In this document: positions 7,355-14,988 of the stretch, in pieces
Layout of the letters: each line of letters begins with the position of its first letter
Position numbering within the stretch: the stretch's first letter is position 1
NCBI GenBank assembly: GCA_029940345.1
Contig: JAOZRC010000052.1
Location: 1-14,988 of the forward strand
Reading direction: 5' to 3'
Source: Desulfobacterales bacterium
GTDB lineage: Bacteria; Desulfobacterota; Desulfobacteria; Desulfobacterales; JAUCGF01
DNA length: 14,988 bases
Position numbers and translations under genes: made by a program
Notes under the pieces: generated by a model
What the model was told of the DNA's origin: nothing
Database searches by the model: none
Seen by the model: the letters and a program-made list of their open reading frames with translations, nothing else

Positions 7355-10300
7355 TCATCATTTCTCCTTCAAGCCATTCACTAAATTTATTCACTTGATA
7401 CTTGTTAAGGAAGGCTTGCATTTGGGTGACAAAGGGTTTAAACTTCACATCCGTGTCAGCGAGAATGGCGGCCTGTTTCTCAAGTTCATCAATGTCACCC
7501 ATTAATGCTGACTCATACAGTTTTTCTAATACGGATGCAAGGGGAAACACCATCCGGCCAGCATGGGTTTCTTCGGCCGTTTCTTTAATCCTATCTCCAT
7601 ATACCCAGGTCAGGTTAAGAAGTTGCCGTAATTGCGCAAAAAGCGTTTCGGTTTGGATCGGTTTGGGTAAAAAAGCGTTACTGCCGGCCGTTAAACTGTT
7701 GTCGGCCTCAGACACGCTGGCTGAAGTGGCGATGATAAATATTTCTTTCAATACCGGGGATTGGCGCACTTTGCGAATCAATTCAAAACCGTCTGTTTCC
7801 GGCATAATCAGATCGGTGATAATCATATCCGGCTGCCATTGCATCGCTTTTTCCAATCCTTCGCGCCCATCATTAGCCAGTTTGATATAGAAACCCAATG
7901 GTGAAAGTAAATCGGCCAGTACGGCCAGATTGTCCGAATTATCATCCACCAATAATATTTTGGGTGGTACGCCTTGCATTCCGACAATCGGTTGTTGAGT
8001 GATCCGGGCGACCTGATGATCTGCAATCGGCAAAGCCAATTCAAACTGAAACACAGTGCCGGCATTGATCGTACTGCTGACGGATAAGTGACCTCCCATC
8101 AATTCGACTAAATTTTTGCTGATGGCTAGCCCCAAACCGGTTCCCTTAGCTTGATGTTCTTGCGCCCCGACTTGTTCAAACGGTTTAAAAATACTTTCAA
8201 GATTTTCAGGGGAGATACCGACACCGGTGTCTTCTATTTTAAAACAGATCAGGGGCGAATCGGTGCGTTCGCCCCGGTTCACGCTGATTTTTAAAGTAAC
8301 ACGGCCCTGATCTGTGAACTTGACCGCATTGCCTGATAAGTTCAATAATATTTGCCGCAATCGTCGTTCATCACCATGCACCGCATCAGGGAGATCATTC
8401 GCAGATTCTGAATAAAAGTCAATGCCTTTCTCTTTTGCTTGAATATCGATGATTTCGGAGACGCCGCTCAGTAATGTGGCTAAATTGAAATCGGTCTCGT
8501 ACAGTTCTATTTTTCCGGATTCGACTTTGGCAAGATCAAGCACATCGTTAATAAGGGCCAACAGATGATTGCCGCTTTGCTCAATGACATTCAAGCCATG
8601 TTGCTGTTGCCTGGTGACAGAGGAATCACGTTGTAAAATCTGAGCAAATCCGAGAATTCCATTGAGAGGTGTTCGCAACTCGTGGCTCATGCTGGCAAGA
8701 AACGTGCTTTTGGCCTGATTGGCAATTTCCGCGGTTTCCGTGGCCATGGTGAGTTCCCGCGTCCGTTCAGCCACTTTGGATTCCAGGGTGCGGCTATACC
8801 CGGCTAATCGGTTATACAGACGGGCATTTTCAAGCGAGATGGCCGCTTGGGAAGAGAGTATATGTAACACTTCCAACCTTTCCGGGGTAAACGCCGCCGT
8901 TGTCAACGTGTTTTCCAAATACAACACGCCGGTCAAATTTCCTTGATTCAGAAGCGGAAGACACAAAATCGATTTCGAACGGTTTGCACGGACATATTCA
9001 TCATGCATAAAATTTCCTTGATTGAGAGCATCTTGCAGGACAAGCGGCTCTTGAGTGCGAATGACATAATTGACGATGCCGGCAGAAACCTGCGAAGTTT
9101 CCAAAACATTGCATGTTTCTAGCGGAATTCCCGGTAATATCTCGACGTCCTTCTTATTCACATGTCCGATGGCTTCAATACACCACTCGTCGCCTTTCGG
9201 TAAGATCAACACGCCTTGTTCCGCACCGGCATTTTCCATCACCAGTCGCATCATTTCAGTCAAAAGGCGTTCCAGGCGAATTTCTCCCGAAAGGGTCTGG
9301 GAGGCTTTCAACACACTTTCGATATCTAAGACGGCTGAGGTGTGAGAGCCGGCTGAGGTTGAAACCGACAGGTCTGTCTGCGAAACGGTGCACCTGGCCT
9401 CTTGTTGATACACATGAGGCCTTGATTCTCTCCTCAACGTCCGGAAGGAGAGCATATCCAGGACGTCCGCATAGCGCTTTTCCACATCCCTGACCTTTGC
9501 CAACGCGCCCCAGTACTGGTAGGCAGCCCGGGCATTCATGAAGTAGCACTGCGCAATCGTCGTGTGTTTGCGTTCCACATAAAACCTTCCGGCCAATTCG
9601 TATGCTAATGCTTCTTCATTCACATACTTGTGCTTCACGGCCCCCTCAATTGCCAGGTCGTAATACGCCGCCGCCTTGCTGTTCTTGCCCGACACCCGGC
9701 AGCGTTCTGCCTCTACCAAATACCATTTATGCAAAAAATTCATCGGGGCATGATATGCCCACTTTTTCATTTTTCTCTGGCTTGCGGCAATCTGGATGAA
9801 CGTACGCAGGCGTTGCGCGTGCGACTTTTCGGAGTACACTGCTAAGCGGGCCAAAGAGGAATAGAAATGGAAAAGCGGATAGGGGAGGGAACCCCGCGTA
9901 CCGTCTAAATAAGGCTGACCGGCATCAACCTGATCAATAGCCTGAGAATAATCGTGAAACAGATAACACAGCGTCAATTTCCAAAGATATATCTGGAAAA
10001 TTTCGGTGTGATTGTCCTGTATGGCGGGGATCATGGCCTCTTCATCGTAGTACTCGCCAACCAGATTCCATGGAGAATCGGTTTCGCCTCTCAGGTTGGC
10101 TGTAATTTGATGACACAAATTCATGCTATGAAGCGTCATTTCTTGCTTCAATTGATGTATAATCGGCTTATATTTCAGGATATCGCGTTCAATGGCGGGC
10201 AATGGGGTCCCGATAAAAAGCGCATTCGACATGCACACGCTGACAGCATGGCCGGCATATTCGAAATCACCGGTTTCCAATCCGCACTGATAGGCTTTTA

Positions 10301-13300
10301 ACAGGGGCTGCAATGTGTTGGCGGCAGGTTCCTTCCAGTGGGTTACAAAATAATTCACCATAAACACCGTCTTGGTTTCGAACGTTTTCTCATGAAACCG
10401 TTCCAACAGGTGTAATGCCAAGTGACTGAAGCGATACCCGGCTTCGATATTTCCTAATATCCCACACAGCGTAAACGCATAAGTCGCATAATTGAAACTC
10501 GCTCCCGGCGTATTGCCATATTGGACTGATAACGAGACGTGCTTGAACACCAGAAGCGGCAATAAATCAGGAACGGCAGAATACGCAGCCGACCCGATCT
10601 CCAGCAAACACCTCATCACGGCCAGTTTGTTTTGATCGCTCATATCCGGTAAGGTCATAATATCCTTGATGCGTTTTCCTGCCAGAGCCAGTTTCATTCT
10701 CAATAAAGCCAGGACAATGTGAAATGTCGAAGGCTTTTCAGGAAACACGACTCCAAGCAGTTTCAACAAATGCAATCCGGTGTTGATGGCTTCTAAGCGC
10801 TTGTCCTGTATTTTCAGCGCTTCGATTTTGATTTCATACGACTTGACCGCATCCAGATGTGTAAGGGCGTTTTGTAATACGCTTTCAATCATGCGATCCA
10901 TCTGCCCAAAATTCCCACTCAAATATGCAGCTTCGGCGCCTTCCTCATACAGACGCAATGTCAGGTCGTAGCACCGGTGCCAACTCTCTTCGGGCAACAG
11001 TTCTATCCCAAACACGGTATAATTCAAGGCCTGAACATAGCCTGTGGCGGTTTTCGCTTTTTTTGCCGCCAGGAGGTTCAACTCCGCCATGCGAGTGCGT
11101 TCATTTTGTTCTATCATGAGGCCACGGCCATGGTTCAGCTGGTTGAGAATATCGAAAATTTGCTCTTCGATGTCCGAATCCGGTGTATTGGTGAGCAGTA
11201 AACGTCCAATGCGGAGGTGAACGGCCTTTCTTCTCTGATCATCGTCGAAAAGTGAATAGGCGGCCTGCTGCACCCGGTCATGCAGGAATCTGAACACTGC
11301 CGGCGCATTTTTATCACTCGCCATTCCGGCTGCCACCAAACGGTACTGTTCATCCAACGGGACAATCAGTCCTTCCAGAATCCCATCCAGCAATTCTCCG
11401 AACGTCTCTTTGGCCGAGCGTTCTCGAATGACTGACAGTGTTGTGAGATCAAAGATATTTCCGACACACGCCGCCAATGTTAATATCTCCTGCGTTGCGG
11501 GGTTGAGCTTTCGGATTTTGCCCACCATGAATTCAATGACGTTGTCAGTGATGCCTTCGTCCTGAATCTGTGCAATGTCCCATGTCCAGGATTGACTTTC
11601 CGGATCAAACCTGATAAGTTCGTCTTCATTGAGAGTGTGCAGAAATTGGGTCACAAAGAATGCATTGCCGAGGGTTTTGTCATAGATTAAATCTGAAAGG
11701 TTTTTAATATCTTTCAAGTTTTTGCTTCCCAATGTTTCCCCAATCAATGCTGATACATCCTCCTGCCCCAGATTCCCGACCTGAATCCGTCCGATCTCCG
11801 TGCCTGCCTTTTCAATCTCTTCCAGCGTCCTAAGCAGCGGATGCGCAGGAGTGACCTCATTATCACGGTATGCCCCAATCACCAGCAGATGGTGACTCCG
11901 AGGATTGGCCAGAAGTTGTTCCAACAGGTCCAATGAAGCTGAATCCACCCATTGCAGGTCGTCAATGAACAGCACAAGCGGATGCTCAGACCCGCTAATC
12001 GCTTGCATGAAAAATTGAAAAGAGAGGGCAAAACGGTTCCGCGCTTCTTGCAAACCGACCTCTGTGACCGCCTGTTGAGTACCGATCACTAATTCTAAGC
12101 GGGGAATAACATCAATTATTATCTGCCCATTACCGCCCACCGCGTCCAAAATTTTTCTCTTCCAAATGGCTAAGGTTTCAGGAGATTCCGTTAGCAGCAG
12201 GTTACAGAATTGGTTGAACGCCAGGGTGAGGGCGGAGTAAGGAATATTGCGCTGGAATTGATCGAACTTGCCGGAGATGAAATGGCCGCGTATGGCAGTC
12301 ATGGGTTTATGGATTTCATGCACCAGGGCGGACTTTCCCACGCCGGCAGAGCCAGTCACCAGCAGTAATTCCGACTTGCCTGTACTGCACCGCTCAAACG
12401 CCCGAATCAGCGTGTCACATCCTTTTTTCCTGCCATAGAGCTTCTGTGGAACCTGAAAACGGTCAGAGATGTCGTGCCGGCCCGCCTTGAAATCTGAAAT
12501 AAGGTTGATATTGTCAAGATTGGCAAGACAAAATTCTAAATCTGCCTTCAGTCCATACGCCGATTGATAGCGGTCTTCGGCATTCTTTTCCAGCAATTTC
12601 ATCACAATTTCGGACAGTATTGGCGGTATATCGGCGCAGACGGTATGAGGCGGGAGCGGGTGTTTTGCAAGATGACAATGCGCCAACCCGATGGCATCGT
12701 CCGCTTCGAAGGGCAATTGCCGGGTTAATATTTCATACAATGTGACACCCAATGAATAAAAATCCGTGCGATAATCCAGGGAACGATTCATCCGTCCGGT
12801 CTGCTCCGGCGAGATATACGCCAGTGTGCCTTCCAAGACATCAGGATGTTTGATCTCAGGTTTTTCACGGGGCAAGCGTGTTGAAATCCCGAAGTCAATG
12901 AGCTTGACCTGCCCGGTTTCAGGATTCATCACAATATTGGAGGGGTTGATGTCTTTATGAATCACATCAGCAGCATGGACTTCCCCTAAAATTTCCGTGA
13001 TGCGAACGGCGATGGTCAGACATTTTTTCAGGGAAAATGTTTCAGACTCTGCTAATATTTTCAAGGATGTTGCGCCGAAATCTTCTAAAATCATCATCTG
13101 TGTATGCTGATAGGGCTCAAGACTATATGGTTTTATCACACCATCACTCTCAAAGCCGGCCATGAGCGTATATTCCTGTCGGTAACGTCCCAATAATTCA
13201 TGCGGCGTGGGATACTCCTTTTTCAGCATTTTCAGGATAACCGGCTGATTGTCTGCTTCTCTGACAGCCCGAAAAACGAACGAACTGGCGCTTTCATGTA

Positions 13301-13337
13301 TTTTAACCGGATTATGAAAGCCTGGTATTGTAATCAT
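7344..13337 (-). CDS. Ser/Thr kinase-AAA ATPase-GAF-histidine kinase-receiver fusion
   Basis: Numbered from ATG at 13337 (1,997 residues). (1) Ser/Thr kinase, about 1-280: VILK with K36, HKDINPSN with D129 and N134, DFG at 148-150, then [16 protein letters not shown]; the usual glycine-rich loop is replaced by [11 protein letters not shown]. (2) STAND-like AAA ATPase: Walker A GSAGVGKS (329-336), Walker [11 protein letters not shown] (456-465). (3) A long helical, TPR-like region (about 690-1315). (4) GAF domain (about 1340-1510). (5) Histidine kinase: H1552 in [13 protein letters not shown]-box [10 protein letters not shown] (N1670), DTGVG (1703-1707), GTGLGL (1732-1737). (6) Receiver with D1842 and K1892, then an ~85-residue helical tail. 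The layout matches HstK-type double kinases known from cyanobacteria and other bacteria; the GAF and helical region probably sense the signal. Start: GAGGAA (13348-13353) precedes this ATG. The frame stays open to a TTG at 13382, but that lies inside the upstream gene's conserved end and lacks a good ribosome site. The stop overlaps the next gene by 11 nt. Confidence 0.95.
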   Translation of the reverse strand: MITIPGFHNPVKIHESASSFVFRAVREADNQPVILKMLKKEYPTPHELLGRYRQEYTLMAGFESDGVIKPYSLEPYQHTQMMILEDFGATSLKILAESETFSLKKCLTIAVRITEILGEVHAADVIHKDINPSNIVMNPETGQVKLIDFGISTRLPREKPEIKHPDVLEGTLAYISPEQTGRMNRSLDYRTDFYSLGVTLYEILTRQLPFEADDAIGLAHCHLAKHPLPPHTVCADIPPILSEIVMKLLEKNAEDRYQSAYGLKADLEFCLANLDNINLISDFKAGRHDISDRFQVPQKLYGRKKGCDTLIRAFERCSTGKSELLLVTGSAGVGKSALVHEIHKPMTAIRGHFISGKFDQFQRNIPYSALTLAFNQFCNLLLTESPETLAIWKRKILDAVGGNGQIIIDVIPRLELVIGTQQAVTEVGLQEARNRFALSFQFFMQAISGSEHPLVLFIDDLQWVDSASLDLLEQLLANPRSHHLLVIGAYRDNEVTPAHPLLRTLEEIEKAGTEIGRIQVGNLGQEDVSALIGETLGSKNLKDIKNLSDLIYDKTLGNAFFVTQFLHTLNEDELIRFDPESQSWTWDIAQIQDEGITDNVIEFMVGKIRKLNPATQEILTLAACVGNIFDLTTLSVIRERSAKETFGELLDGILEGLIVPLDEQYRLVAAGMASDKNAPAVFRFLHDRVQQAAYSLFDDDQRRKAVHLRIGRLLLTNTPDSDIEEQIFDILNQLNHGRGLMIEQNERTRMAELNLLAAKKAKTATGYVQALNYTVFGIELLPEESWHRCYDLTLRLYEEGAEAAYLSGNFGQMDRMIESVLQNALTHLDAVKSYEIKIEALKIQDKRLEAINTGLHLLKLLGVVFPEKPSTFHIVLALLRMKLALAGKRIKDIMTLPDMSDQNKLAVMRCLLEIGSAAYSAVPDLLPLLVFKHVSLSVQYGNTPGASFNYATYAFTLCGILGNIEAGYRFSHLALHLLERFHEKTFETKTVFMVNYFVTHWKEPAANTLQPLLKAYQCGLETGDFEYAGHAVSVCMSNALFIGTPLPAIERDILKYKPIIHQLKQEMTLHSMNLCHQITANLRGETDSPWNLVGEYYDEEAMIPAIQDNHTEIFQIYLWKLTLCYLFHDYSQAIDQVDAGQPYLDGTRGSLPYPLFHFYSSLARLAVYSEKSHAQRLRTFIQIAASQRKMKKWAYHAPMNFLHKWYLVEAERCRVSGKNSKAAAYYDLAIEGAVKHKYVNEEALAYELAGRFYVERKHTTIAQCYFMNARAAYQYWGALAKVRDVEKRYADVLDMLSFRTLRRESRPHVYQQEARCTVSQTDLSVSTSAGSHTSAVLDIESVLKASQTLSGEIRLERLLTEMMRLVMENAGAEQGVLILPKGDEWCIEAIGHVNKKDVEILPGIPLETCNVLETSQVSAGIVNYVIRTQEPLVLQDALNQGNFMHDEYVRANRSKSILCLPLLNQGNLTGVLYLENTLTTAAFTPERLEVLHILSSQAAISLENARLYNRLAGYSRTLESKVAERTRELTMATETAEIANQAKSTFLASMSHELRTPLNGILGFAQILQRDSSVTRQQQHGLNVIEQSGNHLLALINDVLDLAKVESGKIELYETDFNLATLLSGVSEIIDIQAKEKGIDFYSESANDLPDAVHGDERRLRQILLNLSGNAVKFTDQGRVTLKISVNRGERTDSPLICFKIEDTGVGISPENLESIFKPFEQVGAQEHQAKGTGLGLAISKNLVELMGGHLSVSSTINAGTVFQFELALPIADHQVARITQQPIVGMQGVPPKILLVDDNSDNLAVLADLLSPLGFYIKLANDGREGLEKAMQWQPDMIITDLIMPETDGFELIRKVRQSPVLKEIFIIATSASVSEADNSLTAGSNAFLPKPIQTETLFAQLRQLLNLTWVYGDRIKETAEETHAGRMVFPLASVLEKLYESALMGDIDELEKQAAILADTDVKFKPFVTQMQAFLNKYQVNKFSEWLEGEMMNDR

Positions 13338-13356
13338 GGTCGTATTGTTCCTCTTT

Positions 13357-14952
13357 TTACGCTCGACTGCCGATTTCCACAAAAACCGGCCGTACCGTCA
13401 CGCCGCGTTTCGTATCCGAATACAGCACTTCATATTTATTCCGATTGTCGTCATCAACAGCTTCGATGAATAAAGCCAGCGTGATTTCAACCAATCCCAA
13501 TTTTTCAGCATAACGGGCAGCCTGGTCCAAAGCTTCATCATACCCGGGTTTATCAGTATAACTCTTCACCTCTACGCCATAAGTCCGCCCCTTGTACTTT
13601 ATAATCAGGTCTATCTGCCCGTTGCCTGTGGGAAATTCAGGATAAACTTCTCCTTTTCGGCTTCTGAGAAACGCCTGTAAATACATATACAGATTGAAAT
13701 GATAAACCGCTTCATAGATACGCAAATCGCCTCGGCGGGGCGCATTTTTCAATAGCCAATCGCGATTTTTCAGCAGATAGTCCTGGAATCTTAGCAGCAA
13801 ATTTTTCATATTCAGGCTTTCAGCGGTGATAACGTTGCTGAGGTCCTCAAAGGGTTCATACAGTTTGCCAGTATCCCTGAAAAGATCGTTGGCAAAGCAG
13901 TTGAAGAGCCGTCTCTGCGCGAAAGGCGAAGAAAATTTCAGATAATGCCTGGTTTTATCGACCGATTCCCAATCTGCGACGCCGTTCATATACAGAAAGT
14001 TTATCATGCTGTCATCATATCTGAAAGGTATCTTCGCGTCTGTCTTGAACATCTCCAAAACCAACTGTTTGTAGGGTTCTTGCCTTGCTTTGCTGATGAT
14101 ATTCAAAATATTGTTATTCGGAAGCAAATCCAGGGCGGCGGCATAAACAATTTCAAAATCCCGCATTGTAACAGCGGGATTATTCTCATTGAAGGTTTCG
14201 GTCAACAATTCGCCAAACCAGCAGGTCAGACCGGGCTGTCCCTGGGTCTCGTAAAAGAGTCTCTCGACCACATCCGCTTCAATTTTTTGCCCGCTTTCCT
14301 GCTCATACCATTTGAACATCCCGGCAGTTTCGTCAAATGTCAGATTGGGAATATGCAAACTGCGTTGCACGTTAAAAGGCGAGCCGGTGACATTTTCGAT
14401 TCCCAACACGGCCCGCACTCCGATAAGCGCCAGGCTGTGCAGCAGGTAATCCTTTTCTCCGCTGGTTTTGCCAGCTTGATTTTGCCGCCGGATATAGATG
14501 TTTCTGAAAGCTTTGACCAACCCGGCAATGACTTTTTCCGACAGGTTATCGAACTCATCCAGAATTAAAATCAAGGGTTTGTCCAAAGTTTCGCGCGAAA
14601 ACAAAGCCTCAAAGGTTTCTGGAGTATCAATCCCCTTGACCGGTTTATTCAAAACTTTGGCAATATCCGCTGAAATATATCTTATCACTCCGTTGATATC
14701 CCGCTCCTCCGGTATTGTTTGCAATACAATTGGAACAACATCAAAGCGTTCATCCTCTTGCAACCTGAAAAGAACTTGCTGCATCAGCCAGGTTTTGCCT
14801 GTTTGCCGCGGTCCCCAAGCAGTAATGTAATGGCCGCCCTTATCCGGGTTTTCGCCAATTAATTGCGAATAGGCCCGTTCTGACAATTTTTTCCGAGGGG
14901 CGTAATAGTGTAATTCGGTGTCAACTGATCCGTAAGATGAAAATTTTCGCAT
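13357..14952 (-). CDS. AAA ATPase with C-terminal PD-(D/E)XK nuclease-like domain, copy 3
   Basis: This 531-residue protein is the most diverged of the three copies in the middle and C-terminal regions. It keeps Walker A GPRQTGKT (47-54), Walker [10 protein letters not shown] (127-135), and the nuclease-like residues D448 in GNGQID, E461-V-K463 in YGVEVKSY and Q477-xxx-Y481. The segment before the nuclease-like domain (about 250-380) differs most, with [13 protein letters not shown] in place of NMQTDHAITMDDFE. The N-terminal region resembles copy 1 ([16 protein letters not shown]). ATG at 14952 is preceded only by a weak AAAGAGA. Its stop is 19 nt before the ATG of the large fusion kinase, and the kinase ribosome site sits in that gap, so the two genes are probably one transcriptional unit. 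That placement makes an accessory or regulatory link to the signalling genes possible but does not prove it. The substrate and role are unknown. Confidence 0.88.
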   Translation of the reverse strand: MRKFSSYGSVDTELHYYAPRKKLSERAYSQLIGENPDKGGHYITAWGPRQTGKTWLMQQVLFRLQEDERFDVVPIVLQTIPEERDINGVIRYISADIAKVLNKPVKGIDTPETFEALFSRETLDKPLILILDEFDNLSEKVIAGLVKAFRNIYIRRQNQAGKTSGEKDYLLHSLALIGVRAVLGIENVTGSPFNVQRSLHIPNLTFDETAGMFKWYEQESGQKIEADVVERLFYETQGQPGLTCWFGELLTETFNENNPAVTMRDFEIVYAAALDLLPNNNILNIISKARQEPYKQLVLEMFKTDAKIPFRYDDSMINFLYMNGVADWESVDKTRHYLKFSSPFAQRRLFNCFANDLFRDTGKLYEPFEDLSNVITAESLNMKNLLLRFQDYLLKNRDWLLKNAPRRGDLRIYEAVYHFNLYMYLQAFLRSRKGEVYPEFPTGNGQIDLIIKYKGRTYGVEVKSYTDKPGYDEALDQAARYAEKLGLVEITLALFIEAVDDDNRNKYEVLYSDTKRGVTVRPVFVEIGSRA

Positions 14953-14988
14953 AAGCGGGTCTCTTTTTTGTGTAATTCATGTTATGGT
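14953..14988 (-). promoter_or_regulatory. 5' leader of AAA copy 3, shared with copy 1
   Basis: The last 36 bases resemble the leader of copy 1 (2956-2993). Both contain the plus-strand 14-mer TAATTCATGTTATG (14973-14986 and 2977-2990) and an AAGCGGGT stretch next to the start codon. Copy 2 has an unrelated leader. The duplicated unit behind copies 1 and 3 therefore extends past the start codon, and the shared leader may carry the genes' own expression signals. The window ends before a promoter can be judged. Confidence 0.45.

Overview
The window is a single co-directional block of signalling and ATPase genes, all on the minus strand, so transcription runs from position 14988 towards 1. There is no tRNA, rRNA, CRISPR array or recognisable transposase. 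The gene types (a Ser/Thr kinase fused to a histidine kinase, a sensorless hybrid histidine kinase, a receiver-GGDEF protein, repeated AAA ATPases with a nuclease-like end) and the palindromic intergenic repeats suggest a signalling-rich, repeat-rich environmental Gram-negative bacterium. A Desulfobacterota-type sulfate reducer or a large filamentous proteobacterium would fit, but this is a weak inference because no taxonomic marker gene is present.

Layout in order of transcription: (1) 14952-13357, AAA ATPase/PD-(D/E)XK protein, copy 3; (2) 13337-7344, a ~2,000-residue Ser/Thr kinase, AAA ATPase, helical-repeat, GAF, histidine kinase and receiver fusion, starting 19 nt after copy 3; (3) 7354-5021, a REC-HisKA-HATPase-REC-HPt hybrid kinase overlapping gene 2 by 11 nt; (4) 4974-3370, AAA/PD-(D/E)XK copy 2; (5) an intergenic stretch with a 144-bp nested inverted-repeat element; (6) 2955-1357, AAA/PD-(D/E)XK copy 1; (7) a second, weaker inverted-repeat element and a 29-codon remnant of another hybrid kinase C-terminus; (8) 1089-100, a receiver-GGDEF protein with a GGDDF signature; (9) a 50-bp imperfect palindrome at the window edge.

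The three signalling proteins carry every residue needed for a long His-Asp phosphorelay: His and Asp in the large kinase, Asp-His-Asp-His in the hybrid kinase, and a receiver Asp on the GGDEF protein as a possible cyclic-di-GMP-related output. The AAA/PD-(D/E)XK gene is present three times and interrupts what looks like an ancestral kinase-hybrid kinase-response regulator operon. Copies 1 and 2 share an 810-bp stretch that I read as identical, while their 5' thirds differ clearly, which points to recent gene conversion or unequal recombination. The hybrid-kinase tail left directly before the GGDEF gene shows that a kinase gene once stood there and was lost when the ATPase genes and inverted-repeat elements accumulated.
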